A stretch of DNA of 64,000 nucleotides from Bacillota bacterium. Its GTDB lineage: Bacteria; Bacillota; Clostridia; Acetivibrionales; DTU013. Both the position numbers and the translations under genes were made by a program. Under the pieces are notes generated by a model. That model was given only the letters and a program-made list of their open reading frames with translations, was not told the origin of the DNA and made no database searches. Of the stretch, positions 9,080 through 17,779 are shown in pieces (within the stretch, counting starts at the first letter, position 1; every line of letters starts with the position of its first letter). The DNA lies in NCBI GenBank assembly GCA_023411575.1, contig JAEYOP010000049.1, positions 8,353 to 72,352 of the forward strand. The letters are read 5' to 3'.

Positions 9080-11164
9080 ATGAAAAGAACCATAGAAGAT
9101 AGAAAAGAGCAAACCATTGACCGGTGTTGGCTCCGATATAACAGATTGTCGAACGCCGGTCTGATCGAGGAATATAAAAAGTGGTGCGCCGGCATCGTCC
9201 TGCAGGAGGATTCGCCGGTGTGCCTGAATGCGCTGGAGGAGCTGAAAAAAGGAATCTGGGGGATGCTTGGAATCCGGCCCCGGGTAACGCGTTCCGCTTT
9301 GCAGGGCGCCCACATCCTGCTGGGAACTCTGGAAGGGAATCCTTCCCTCCCTGCTTTGCTGGGAATGGACCCGAAAGCTTCCGTAGGGGAGGACGGCTTT
9401 GCAATCCGGTTCGTCGGGACAGCGAACAGGAAGATCCTGGTGGTTGCCGGCCGGAACGGCAAAGGCCTGCTGTACGGCGTATTCTGTCTGTTGAGGGCCA
9501 TGCAGACCCAGACGGAACCGGGGGACCTGCCGAGAACGGAAGGTCCGGCGAATAAGCTCCGGATGGTCAACCACTGGGATAACATGGACGGAAGCGTCGA
9601 AAGGGGATATGCGGGCCGGTCCCTCTTTTTCAGCGGCAACAAGCTCCTCCGGAACCACGGCAGGATACGGGAATATGCCAGGCTCCTGGCGTCGGTGGGC
9701 ATCAACGGCGTCGTGATCAACAATGTCAATGTTCATAAATTCGAAACCCGGCTGATCTCCGGCGAATTCCTGGGGCCGGTTTCGAAGCTGGCGGACGTGT
9801 TCCGCCCTTATGGAATAAGGCTTTTCCTCAGCGCCAATTATGCCAGTCCCATGGAACTGGGCGGACTGGCCACGGCGGACCCGCTGGACGAGGGGGTCTG
9901 GCAGTGGTGGAAGGACAAGGCGGCGGAGATTTACCAGGCCATACCGGATTTCGGCGGCTTTTTGATCAAAGCCGATTCCGAATTCCGGCCGGGGCCGTTC
10001 ACCTACGGCCGCAGCCATGCGGACGGCGCCAATATGCTGGCCGAAGCGCTGGCGGACCACGGCGGGCTCGTCATCTGGAGGTGCTTTGTTTACAATTGCC
10101 TCCAGGATTGGCGGGACCGCGCGGTGGACAGGGCGAAGGCCGCGTATGGCAATTTCATGCCGCTGGACGGCCGGTTCCGGGACAATGTGCTGCTGCAGAT
10201 CAAGAACGGACCCATGGATTTCCAGGTCCGCGAACCGGTGTCCCCGTTGATCGGGGGCCTGCGGAAGACCAACTTTACCCTGGAACTCCAGATCACGCAG
10301 GAATATACGGGACAGCAAAAGCACCTGTGCTATCTGGTCCCCATGTGGAAGGAAGTCCTGGATTTCGACACCTTTGCACGGGGGAAAGGGTCCACGGTTA
10401 AGGAGATCGTCAGCGGGCGGGTCTTCCGGAACGAGCCCGGTGGGTTCGCCGCTGTGGTCAATGTGGGCAACGACCCGAACTGGACCGGCTTTCAGTTGGC
10501 CCAGGCGAATTTGTACGGTTACGGCCGGCTGGCGTGGGATCCCTGTCTGCCGGCGGAGCAAATAACGGACGAGTGGGTCCGGATGACCTTTTCAAACGAT
10601 CAGGCGGTCACGGACACTATATCCGGAATGCTGCTGGAGTCCTGGAGAATTTACGAAAATTACAACGCGCCCCTTGGAATCGGCTGGATGGTGAACCCGA
10701 ACCATCATTTCGGTCCCAATGTGGACGGCTACGAATACGCCAAATGGGGGACCTACCACCGGGCGGACAGCAAAGGCATCGGCGTGGACCGGTCTGTCGC
10801 GTCGGGAACCGGTTTCGCGGGGCAGTATCACAAAGAAGTGGCGCAGGCCTATGAAAAGATTGAAACCTGCCCGGAAGAGCTTCTCCTGTTCTTTCACCGG
10901 GTACCCTACGACTACGTGCTGAAATCGGGCGAAACGCTGATCCAGCATATATACAACACCCACTTCGAAGGAGTGGAGCAGGTTCAGAGCTTCATCGACA
11001 GGTGGCTCGGCTTGAAGGGACAGGTGGACGGCGCCCTTTTCGAGCATGTGCTGGAAAGGCTGGAAGGACAGCTGGAGCATGCGAAGGAATGGAGAGACGT
11101 GATCAATTCCTATTTTTACCGGAAAACCGGCATCGAGGACCGGAAGGGCAGGAAGATTTATTAA
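9080..11164 (+). CDS. aguA: Alpha-glucuronidase, GH67
   Basis: This 694-aa cytoplasmic enzyme has no signal peptide. GH67 enzymes cut the alpha-1,2-linked (4-O-methyl-)glucuronic acid from the non-reducing end of xylo-oligosaccharides. Family blocks are clear: LRMVNHWDNMDGSVERGY, SEFRPGPFTYGRSHADGANM (Glu301 is the candidate acid), FMPLDGRFRDNV, and KNGPMDFQVREPVSP, which holds acidic residues expected to act as the base. C-terminal blocks such as NPNHHFGPNVDGYEYAKWG are also present. Length matches the family. It follows the membrane sensor and is followed after 23 bp by an esterase gene, so the two are probably co-transcribed. The start is ATG 9080 with GTGAGG upstream; 9077 is an alternative. 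Confidence 0.93.
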   Translation: MKRTIEDRKEQTIDRCWLRYNRLSNAGLIEEYKKWCAGIVLQEDSPVCLNALEELKKGIWGMLGIRPRVTRSALQGAHILLGTLEGNPSLPALLGMDPKASVGEDGFAIRFVGTANRKILVVAGRNGKGLLYGVFCLLRAMQTQTEPGDLPRTEGPANKLRMVNHWDNMDGSVERGYAGRSLFFSGNKLLRNHGRIREYARLLASVGINGVVINNVNVHKFETRLISGEFLGPVSKLADVFRPYGIRLFLSANYASPMELGGLATADPLDEGVWQWWKDKAAEIYQAIPDFGGFLIKADSEFRPGPFTYGRSHADGANMLAEALADHGGLVIWRCFVYNCLQDWRDRAVDRAKAAYGNFMPLDGRFRDNVLLQIKNGPMDFQVREPVSPLIGGLRKTNFTLELQITQEYTGQQKHLCYLVPMWKEVLDFDTFARGKGSTVKEIVSGRVFRNEPGGFAAVVNVGNDPNWTGFQLAQANLYGYGRLAWDPCLPAEQITDEWVRMTFSNDQAVTDTISGMLLESWRIYENYNAPLGIGWMVNPNHHFGPNVDGYEYAKWGTYHRADSKGIGVDRSVASGTGFAGQYHKEVAQAYEKIETCPEELLLFFHRVPYDYVLKSGETLIQHIYNTHFEGVEQVQSFIDRWLGLKGQVDGALFEHVLERLEGQLEHAKEWRDVINSYFYRKTGIEDRKGRKIY

Positions 11165-11187
11165 AGTGAGCGGTGAAGGAGAAGCGA

Positions 11188-13125
11188 ATGAAACCCATTG
11201 AATTGCGGCTTCCTCGTCTGATCAGCGACGGAATGGTGCTGCAAAGGGAACGGGAAGTGAATATTTGGGGCTGGGCTATTCCCGGGGCTTCGGTGACCGT
11301 GCATTTTCTGGGTTCCGTTTATCGGACCGGGGCCGGGGAGGATGGCAGGTGGAAGGCAAAGCTGCCTCCTATGAAAGCCGGAGGCCCGTATTCCATGAAA
11401 ATCGAGTCTTGCGGAAAAGGCATTACGGTAAACGACATCCTGATCGGCGAGGTTTGGGTCTGCTCGGGACAGTCCAACATGGTACTGCCCATGTACCGGG
11501 TCTGCGAGCGCTACGCGGAGGAGATCACCCTGTCCTACAACCTGTCCATCCGGCTTTTCATCGTCCCCGACCGGTGGGACTTCAACGAGGCCTGGGAGGA
11601 CCTGGAATCCGGGCGGTGGGAGTCGCCGAACCCGGAGAGCATTCTGCACTTTCCCGCCACGGGATATTTTTTTGCAAAGGCTTTGTTTGAACGGTATCAT
11701 GTGCCGATAGGCTATATAAATGCAAGCGTGGGCGGCTCGCCCATCGAGGCGTGGCTGAGCGGGGATTCCCTGGAAAGCTTCCCGCAATACAAGGAAATCG
11801 CCTGCCGGTACAAGGATGAGCGCTATGTAGAACAGGTCAGGCAGGAAGACGAGGAAGCCAGTAACAGATGGCATGACTATATATGCCGGATGGACCGGGG
11901 GCTGTCGGAAAGAGGGAACGAATGGTACCTAGAGGAGTATGACGATTCGGACTGGCCCTCCATGAACCTGCCTGCTTTTTGGGCGGAGAAGGGGCTCGGG
12001 CCCTTGAACGGCGTGGTCTGGTTCCGGAAGGAGTTCCGGGTCGGTCCCGAAATGGCGGGGGAGCCCGCGAAACTGCTGATGGGCAGGATTGTGGACAGCG
12101 ATACAGTTTACGTAAACGGGCTGCTGGTCGGAACCACCGGTTACCAATACCCGCCCAGGCGGTATGCCATTCCCGGGAATGTGCTGAAGGCGGGCAGGAA
12201 CGTCATTGTCGCCAGGGTGGTCAACACTTCCGGCAAAGGCGGCTTTGCGCCGGGAAAACCCTATAAGATCCTGGCAGGAGACCGGGAGGTGGATTTGTCG
12301 GGCGAATGGCGGTATTGCGTGGGAGCCGCTGCGGAACCGCTACGGGAAGCGACCTTCTTCCAGTACATGCCCTCGGGCTTGTTCAACGGTATGCTTTCTC
12401 CCCTTCTAAAGTATACGATCCGGGGTGTCAACTGGTACCAGGGGGAGTCCAATACGTCCAGGCCTTCGGATTACCGGCTGCTGCTGGCGGAATTGATCCG
12501 GGACTGGCGGGAAAAACGGAAGCAGGGGGAGCTGCCGTTTCTGTATGTGCAGCTGCCCAATTACCTGGAAGAGGACGACAGCCCGGCCAAAAGCGGCTGG
12601 CCTGAAATCCGGGAGGCCCAGCGCAGGACCCTGTCCGTTCCGAATACCGGAATGGCCGTCGCCATTGACGCGGGGGAATGGAATGACCTGCATCCCCTGA
12701 ACAAGAAGGAGATCGGAAGCCGGCTGGCGTTGCTTGCCCGGAAGATCGCCTACGGGGAGGATATCGTGTGCTCGGGTCCCCTTTTGAGATCCGTTACCCT
12801 CCAAGGGACAAGAGCGGTTATCGAATTTGAGAAAGGAAGCGGAACCCTGGTCGCAAAAGGGGACGGGGAATTGAGGTGCTTTGAAATAGCAGGAGAGGAC
12901 GGCGTATTTGTCCGGGCCAAAGCCGCTATTGAAGAGAACAAGGTCGTGGTATGGAGCGACGGAATCGACCGGCCTTCGGCGGTTCGCTACGCGTGGGTGG
13001 ACAACCCGGAGGGGGCCAACCTGTACAACCGGGAAGGACTGCCGGCATCGCCTTTCCGGGCGGAAATCACGCCGGCCGCGCCGGCTTCTATTTCCTCAGC
13101 AGAGCAGAGGGAGGCAGTCCTGTAA
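11188..13125 (+). CDS. SGNH carbohydrate acetyl-esterase (sialate O-acetylesterase-like, CE20-type)
   Basis: This 645-aa cytoplasmic esterase has a split SGNH hydrolase domain. The nucleophile block CSGQSNM holds Ser96. The block WYQGESN lies at residues 416-422. The Asp/His block is DLH, with Asp500 and His502. Between the two halves (about residues 230-390) sits a jelly-roll insert that resembles the sugar-binding domain of GH2 enzymes. This layout is typical of sialate O-acetylesterase-like proteins and CE20 xyloglucan/xylan esterases, so removal of acetyl groups from imported hemicellulose fragments is likely. ATG 11188 follows GAAGGAGAAGCG. The 3' end overlaps the convergent AraC gene by 38 bp. 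Confidence 0.82.
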   Translation: MKPIELRLPRLISDGMVLQREREVNIWGWAIPGASVTVHFLGSVYRTGAGEDGRWKAKLPPMKAGGPYSMKIESCGKGITVNDILIGEVWVCSGQSNMVLPMYRVCERYAEEITLSYNLSIRLFIVPDRWDFNEAWEDLESGRWESPNPESILHFPATGYFFAKALFERYHVPIGYINASVGGSPIEAWLSGDSLESFPQYKEIACRYKDERYVEQVRQEDEEASNRWHDYICRMDRGLSERGNEWYLEEYDDSDWPSMNLPAFWAEKGLGPLNGVVWFRKEFRVGPEMAGEPAKLLMGRIVDSDTVYVNGLLVGTTGYQYPPRRYAIPGNVLKAGRNVIVARVVNTSGKGGFAPGKPYKILAGDREVDLSGEWRYCVGAAAEPLREATFFQYMPSGLFNGMLSPLLKYTIRGVNWYQGESNTSRPSDYRLLLAELIRDWREKRKQGELPFLYVQLPNYLEEDDSPAKSGWPEIREAQRRTLSVPNTGMAVAIDAGEWNDLHPLNKKEIGSRLALLARKIAYGEDIVCSGPLLRSVTLQGTRAVIEFEKGSGTLVAKGDGELRCFEIAGEDGVFVRAKAAIEENKVVVWSDGIDRPSAVRYAWVDNPEGANLYNREGLPASPFRAEITPAAPASISSAEQREAVL

Positions 13126-13873
13126 GCTGTTTGAACAGCTTGCTGAAATAAAAGATGTCGTCAAAGCCGCAAATCAATGCGGTGTCGGTTACGGAATACC
13201 CTTTGGTGGACAGAAGATCAAAAGCCTTGTTGATCCGGATCCGGTTCAGGAATTCCTTGATGGTGTAGCCCGTCACATGCCGGAATTTCGCGCTGAGATA
13301 AGCCGGATGGAGATTGACCAGCCCGGCAAGCTCCGTGACCAGGAGCTTTTCGGAAAAATGGCACAGAATATAATTTTTTACCTTTTCTATTTTGGGGTCC
13401 GGGACCTGCGGCGTGCTGTCGCCGGAAGCGAGGATGAGAAGCCGATGCAGGATGACCATGAAAAGGCCCCTTGCCTTGAGCATATAGCCCGTTCCCTTTT
13501 CCAGCCACAAATGATTGAACTGCCTGTACAGGGCCAGCAGTTCGCTGTCCGTGCCGACCGCAAATTTCTGCGGGAAGGGGAGCTCCTGAAATGCTCCCTC
13601 CGCGTATTGGTAATCAAAATTGAAAGCATAGCAATGAATCGGGTCGACAGGGTTCGTGGCGGCTTTTCGCAGGGAGCCCTTCGGAATATAGATGATATCG
13701 CCCTGCTTCAGATGGATGTCCGTGCCGTTTACCGTATAGGTCGCTTCCCCGTCAACCAGATAAGTCAGGTCGTTGTACGGTATGGTGAATTCGCCGATGG
13801 ACCAGGAAGGCATGTCCTTCCGCTCGATAAAGTATCGGATGGAGGGGATCAGTTGATCGTAGCTGTTAGTCAT
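13088..13873 (-). CDS. AraC-family transcriptional regulator with cupin sensor
   Basis: This 261-aa cytoplasmic regulator has an N-terminal cupin-like ligand domain (GEATYTVNGTDIHLKQGDIIYIPKG, residues about 45-75) and a C-terminal AraC double helix-turn-helix (VTELAGLVNLHPAYLSAKFRHVTGYT, then the second helix pair FDDIFYFSKLFKQLTG). It reads away from the methyltransferase gene at 14011 across a 137-bp divergent region with a perfect inverted repeat. That suggests control of that gene, its own gene, or both. Its 3' end overlaps the esterase gene tail-to-tail. Confidence 0.9.
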   Translation of the reverse strand: MTNSYDQLIPSIRYFIERKDMPSWSIGEFTIPYNDLTYLVDGEATYTVNGTDIHLKQGDIIYIPKGSLRKAATNPVDPIHCYAFNFDYQYAEGAFQELPFPQKFAVGTDSELLALYRQFNHLWLEKGTGYMLKARGLFMVILHRLLILASGDSTPQVPDPKIEKVKNYILCHFSEKLLVTELAGLVNLHPAYLSAKFRHVTGYTIKEFLNRIRINKAFDLLSTKGYSVTDTALICGFDDIFYFSKLFKQLTGLPPSALLRK

Positions 13874-13925
13874 CCTTGTATCCTTTACCTGCTGAACTAA
13901 TATAGGTTGCTTACCCTTAAATTAT

Positions 13926-13947
13926 TACAAACCACCTTATGTTTGTA
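13926..13947. promoter_or_regulatory. Inverted repeat, candidate operator in a divergent promoter
   Basis: TACAAAC (13926-13932) and GTTTGTA (13941-13947) form a perfect 7-bp inverted repeat with an 8-bp spacer. It lies between the divergent AraC gene and the URO-D-type methyltransferase gene, in very AT-rich DNA that includes several TATA-like hexamers. It could bind the AraC regulator. Confidence 0.4.
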
Positions 13948-14010
13948 TATAGATTATATATCATTATTCCATTACAATAAAGGCATAAAATAGTATAAAG
14001 AGGAGATTGT

Positions 14011-15108
14011 ATGAAGTACGAGTTGGATTTGCGGAAATTCTGGGAGGAAAATGACACTGGCTTTTCACCGTTTGACACGACCAAAGCGCGCGTCCCTATC
14101 GATTTGCCCTTCGACGACCATTATCTGCTGGAGTTCATGGCGGCCGACTCGACCGTACGATATTTCAAGGACCGCGACTACCGGCTGGGTCTGCACCGGA
14201 AATGCAACGATCTCATGGAAAAGGAGATCGGGCTCCGCTTTTTCCATGAAACGGAGGACATGGTCCTCCAGCCGAACCGATTCGAAGTAATCATGGGCGC
14301 CCACTGGGAAATGGCCGAAGGCGGGACTCCCTGGCTGGAATCCACGGTGGAGACCATCGAGGACGTTCAGGAACTGATCAAAAAAGCGGAAAAGCTGGAT
14401 ATGAAGAAAGCGGCCTTCCCGGAGGGCTGGTTCGAGGAAAAGGAAGCCTTCGAAAAAACTTCGGGGAAAAAGATGAGGCTCGGAGGCCAGGGACACAGGG
14501 GCCCCGCCACCATGGCTACCAGCATACTGGGCACCACCAATACCTGCATGTTCATTATGGATGAACCGGAGGTCATGAAGGAGTTCTTTGTCCTTCTGAC
14601 GGAAAAAATGGTGGAATACCATAAAGCCCTCATGGAAGCCACCGGGAATACGGTCGGGAAAAAGTACTGGATCACGGACGACAACTGCTATCTGTTCCCT
14701 CCGAAGCAGTATCTGGAATTCTGCGCGCCGTTCCTCGCCAGGGTGTTCGCGGAATTCGCCCCGAACCCCGGGGATGAGCGCTACCAGCATTCCGACAGCG
14801 CCATGGGCCACTTGATGGGAATCCTCAACGACGTGGGCGTGAATTCCACCAATTTCGGTCCGACGATCCATCCCCTTGAGATCCGCAAAGCCATGCCCAA
14901 AGCGGTGATCAACGGACAGATGCCTCCGTTCCTGCTGAGGAACGGCACCCCGGAGGAAATCATCGAAACCGTGAGACGGGATATCGACTCCGTGGGCAGG
15001 GACGGCGGACTCGTGGAGAAAACGGCGGGCAGCATTGCCGGCGGAACCCCTCTTGAGAACGTCCGGATTTATATGTGGGCAGTGGACAAATACGGAAGAT
15101 ACCGATAA
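14011..15108 (+). CDS. Uroporphyrinogen-decarboxylase-fold methyltransferase-like protein, zinc ligands missing
   Basis: This 365-aa cytoplasmic protein has the URO-D/MtaA barrel (PEVMKEFFVLLTEKMVEYHKA, the C-terminal TPEEIIETVRRDID and GGTPLENVRIYMWA). This superfamily includes real heme-pathway decarboxylases and corrinoid-dependent methyltransferases such as MtaA, MtbA and CmuA. The neighbours (an MtaA-like paralog and a corrinoid protein) argue for methyl transfer. Where MtaA has His-x-Cys, this protein has His260-Ser-Asp262, and the late Cys is replaced in AGSIAGGTPLEN. It therefore either binds metal differently or acts on the primary methyl donor. The start has AGAGGAG upstream. Confidence 0.75.
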   Translation: MKYELDLRKFWEENDTGFSPFDTTKARVPIDLPFDDHYLLEFMAADSTVRYFKDRDYRLGLHRKCNDLMEKEIGLRFFHETEDMVLQPNRFEVIMGAHWEMAEGGTPWLESTVETIEDVQELIKKAEKLDMKKAAFPEGWFEEKEAFEKTSGKKMRLGGQGHRGPATMATSILGTTNTCMFIMDEPEVMKEFFVLLTEKMVEYHKALMEATGNTVGKKYWITDDNCYLFPPKQYLEFCAPFLARVFAEFAPNPGDERYQHSDSAMGHLMGILNDVGVNSTNFGPTIHPLEIRKAMPKAVINGQMPPFLLRNGTPEEIIETVRRDIDSVGRDGGLVEKTAGSIAGGTPLENVRIYMWAVDKYGRYR

Positions 15109-15118
15109 ATAAGAAAAG

Positions 15119-15153
15119 AAACAGGGGGGCAAGTACTTTGCCCCCCTGTTTTT
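15119..15153. terminator. Bidirectional terminator between convergent methyltransferase genes
   Basis: A 12-bp G/C-rich perfect stem (ACAGGGGGGCAA and its complement) closes on a short loop. It has A-rich sequence on one side and TTTTT on the other, so it can end both the plus-strand gene at 14011 and the minus-strand gene at 15162. Confidence 0.85.
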
Positions 15154-15161
15154 GACTCTGG

Positions 15162-16193
15162 TTATGCTACTGTATTTTGATAAAATTCCTTTTCATTGAA
15201 TTGCTTCAACTCGGAGAAAAAGGCGTCAATGTTTTCTGCCGGTGTTCCCGGAGGAACGTCGCAGCCGGAGGAAAGGACATAATTTTTGTAAGCGGCGGTT
15301 TTCGCCAGCAGGTTCCGGACTTTTTCCCTCATTTCCTCCACAGTGCCGTTCTTAAAAGTACCCGCCGGGTCGATATTGCCGAAGGCGAGCCTTCCCCAGG
15401 GGATCTGGGGCAATATGTCCGTCATATCCACCGCGTTGCCGAAGTGGAAAGCCATGGCTCCGGTAGAAAGCATGGATGGAACGAGATTCTTCGTATTTCC
15501 GCAGTTATGCAGAATAACGATAAAATGGTCGTCCTGTACGGCATCAACGATCCGCTTGACATACTGCGAGGAGAACTCGGCGCACTGCTGCGGGGAAAGC
15601 AGGCCTGCCGCGGGTTCCGCGATGATGATCCCGTTTGCTCCGGCATTTTTGAACGCCTTTGCGTATTCGGCCAGGAAGGCGGTTGCCTTTTCCAGCACCA
15701 GATGGACCGTTTCGGGCTCGTCGAACAGGGTTATCATGATTTCGGTCATGTCAAACAGTCTTCCGGCCAGGGAAAAGGGTCCGATCTCTCCGCCGAATAC
15801 GGGCCGGTCCTCTATGGAGCTTGCCGCCAGCTCCGCCGCTTTCAGGTAAACGGATGTGCGCCCTTCTCCCATCCTGGGAATCCGAAGCGCAACAGCCGCC
15901 GCTTCTTCTTCTATGATCCTGGAAACGACGGTGGGAACGTCTTCCGTGGAGTATTTCACCGGGCTGCCGAAGGCCTCCGCCTCCACCGAAAGGTCCATGA
16001 TGGTGACCGCCGCGATCGACGGATAGCGATCCGCCAGCGCTTTTATGCATTCGAACTGGTTCTCGCCGTTCCGGATGACGTCCAGTACATTTTTTTGGAT
16101 CAGCTTCAGGCCCGGGTAGGTCATAATGGGCATGGCCAGCCTTTCGCCGCTGTTGGATAGTTCACGGATCCATTTTTTCATGTCTCTTTTCAT
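15162..16193 (-). CDS. MtaA-type methylcobamide methyltransferase (URO-D superfamily)
   Basis: This 343-aa cytoplasmic protein keeps the zinc motif of MtaA/MtbA: His229-x-Cys231 (ILHNCGNT), then Cys311 in SSGCDVPPGTPAEN. In the family, zinc activates a thiol or similar acceptor that takes the methyl group from a methyl-corrinoid protein. Other family blocks are FGGEIGPFSLAGRL and the final TPAENIDAFF. It is divergent from the PocR-AraC regulator and convergent with its zinc-less paralog. With the corrinoid protein at 17780 it forms a plausible methyl-transfer set. The acceptor (tetrahydrofolate, coenzyme M or other) cannot be read from the sequence. Confidence 0.82.
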   Translation of the reverse strand: MKRDMKKWIRELSNSGERLAMPIMTYPGLKLIQKNVLDVIRNGENQFECIKALADRYPSIAAVTIMDLSVEAEAFGSPVKYSTEDVPTVVSRIIEEEAAAVALRIPRMGEGRTSVYLKAAELAASSIEDRPVFGGEIGPFSLAGRLFDMTEIMITLFDEPETVHLVLEKATAFLAEYAKAFKNAGANGIIIAEPAAGLLSPQQCAEFSSQYVKRIVDAVQDDHFIVILHNCGNTKNLVPSMLSTGAMAFHFGNAVDMTDILPQIPWGRLAFGNIDPAGTFKNGTVEEMREKVRNLLAKTAAYKNYVLSSGCDVPPGTPAENIDAFFSELKQFNEKEFYQNTVA

Positions 16194-16395
16194 TGTACCA
16201 ATTCCCTTTGTCCATATTTTTCACTTCTATTTTCATGATACAGCGTTTAAAATAAGAGATATATTATTTAATTAAGAAGAATTGTACTTTTTTATGAGGA
16301 TGGGGAAGCTGGCGCAGGATATTAATTTACTACAAAAAACATAAAAAAAATCCAATACCCTTTCCGCAAAAAGATAGTATGATGGAAGAGTAAGA

Positions 16396-17718
16396 GTGAA
16401 AGAGCGCGAGATGGAATTAAAACGATTACAAACCGAGCTGGGCTTTGATCTGGGCAGGGCAAAGAAAAACATCGATATTTACAGTTCTTCCGTCGGAGTG
16501 GACAGCCTGGTGATCGATTCCACCGGAAGTCTGCTTTACCACGCCCGCGGAAAGACCATGTGCGGCTTCTGCCAGAAGGTGCAGGCAGTCGGCGGGTCCG
16601 CCCAGGGCTGTTCCGGCGTCCATCTGTACGGGAGCTACCAGGCGGAGCGGTTCGGCGGCAAATACGTTTTTTTCTGTCCTCTCGGGCTTGTACACTGGGC
16701 ATCGCCTATCACCGCCGGAGGCATCATGAAGGGGGCGGTGCTTGGAGGACCGGTCCTGATGGTAGAACCGGACGAATTCCTGTTTGACGAACTGTTGTCG
16801 GACAACCCGATGAGCGGATGCGAGGTTCAGGACCTGAAGGAATCGATTAAGGAAATCCCCGTGATCCAGCCGGATGTGGTGAACAGCCTGTCCGAGCTGT
16901 TGAGCATGGTGGCGGCGAATATTTCCGCAGAAGCGCCCCAGCCGTACCAGGAGGATATCGACCACCAGGAGCAGCAGGCTGAGATCTCGGAATACATCCA
17001 GTATATAAAGACCATGGGGGGGGAATGCAGTGAAATAGAGAGCTACCCTTTTGAAAAGGAAAAGGAACTGCTTTCCCGCATCCAGGTGGGGGACAAGGCC
17101 GAATCCCAGAGGGTTTTGAATGAGATACTGGGTCACGTGTTTTTTGCAACGGGCGGCAACTTTGAGATCATCAAGGCAAGGGTTCTGGAGCTGATCGTAC
17201 TGCTGTCCAGGGCGGCGCTCAGCGGCGGCGCGGATGTGGAACAAATTTTCGGCCTGAATTACAAATACCTGTCGCAGATCCATGACTTCCGGACGGTGGA
17301 AGAGCTCGCCTCCTGGCTTTCCGGCATTATGAACCGCTTTACCGACTGTGTGTTCAATCTGGTGGATGTGAAGCATATAGATGTGATTTATAAGGCCATG
17401 GATTACATCAAACGGAATTATAAGAAGAAAATCACGCTGGAGGAGGTCGCATCCCATGTGTACCTGAGTCCGTCCTACTTCTGCCTGGTTTTCAAAAAGG
17501 AATTGAAATGCAATTTTAAAACCTATGTGAACCGGATCCGGATTGAAATGAGCAAGAAGCTGCTCCTGGACAATTCCATTCCGCTGACGGATATCGCAAG
17601 CGATGTGGGCTTCGAGGACCAGAGCTATTTTACAAAGGTCTTCCGGAGCCTCACGGGAACCAGCCCCGGGAAATACAGGGAAAAGGGCGGACAGGTAATA
17701 GCGGGGAGTTCGTATTGA
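16396..17718 (+). CDS. PocR-domain AraC-family regulator
   Basis: This 440-aa cytoplasmic regulator has an N-terminal PocR-type ligand domain (about residues 15-165) with cysteines at 56, 59 and 72 (MCGFC, QGC) and a later FFCPLG. A helical middle region follows, and residues about 330-430 form an AraC double helix-turn-helix (AMDYIKRNYKKKITLEEVA, FEDQSYFTKVFRSLTG). PocR domains bind small metabolites and are common beside corrinoid-dependent pathways. It lies between the MtaA-like gene (divergent, about 200 bp) and the corrinoid protein (62 bp downstream), so it most likely induces both. The start could also be ATG 16411; GTG 16396 has the better ribosome site. Confidence 0.85.
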   Translation: MKEREMELKRLQTELGFDLGRAKKNIDIYSSSVGVDSLVIDSTGSLLYHARGKTMCGFCQKVQAVGGSAQGCSGVHLYGSYQAERFGGKYVFFCPLGLVHWASPITAGGIMKGAVLGGPVLMVEPDEFLFDELLSDNPMSGCEVQDLKESIKEIPVIQPDVVNSLSELLSMVAANISAEAPQPYQEDIDHQEQQAEISEYIQYIKTMGGECSEIESYPFEKEKELLSRIQVGDKAESQRVLNEILGHVFFATGGNFEIIKARVLELIVLLSRAALSGGADVEQIFGLNYKYLSQIHDFRTVEELASWLSGIMNRFTDCVFNLVDVKHIDVIYKAMDYIKRNYKKKITLEEVASHVYLSPSYFCLVFKKELKCNFKTYVNRIRIEMSKKLLLDNSIPLTDIASDVGFEDQSYFTKVFRSLTGTSPGKYREKGGQVIAGSSY

Positions 17719-17779
17719 AATGAATTTAAATAAAATAGCAACCAATAAAAATGGGAACGATCGATCAGGAGGATGAATT

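Noticed and set aside
7571..10561. A 996-codon open frame on the minus strand opposite the AraC sensor and GH67
   Set aside because: It is the mirror frame of two clearly recognisable genes, has no ribosome site and is rich in Arg, Gly and Pro without family motifs.
14011..15108. Heme-pathway uroporphyrinogen decarboxylase
   Set aside because: No heme genes are near, the neighbours are a corrinoid protein and an MtaA-like paralog, and the conserved N-terminal decarboxylase motif is not seen.
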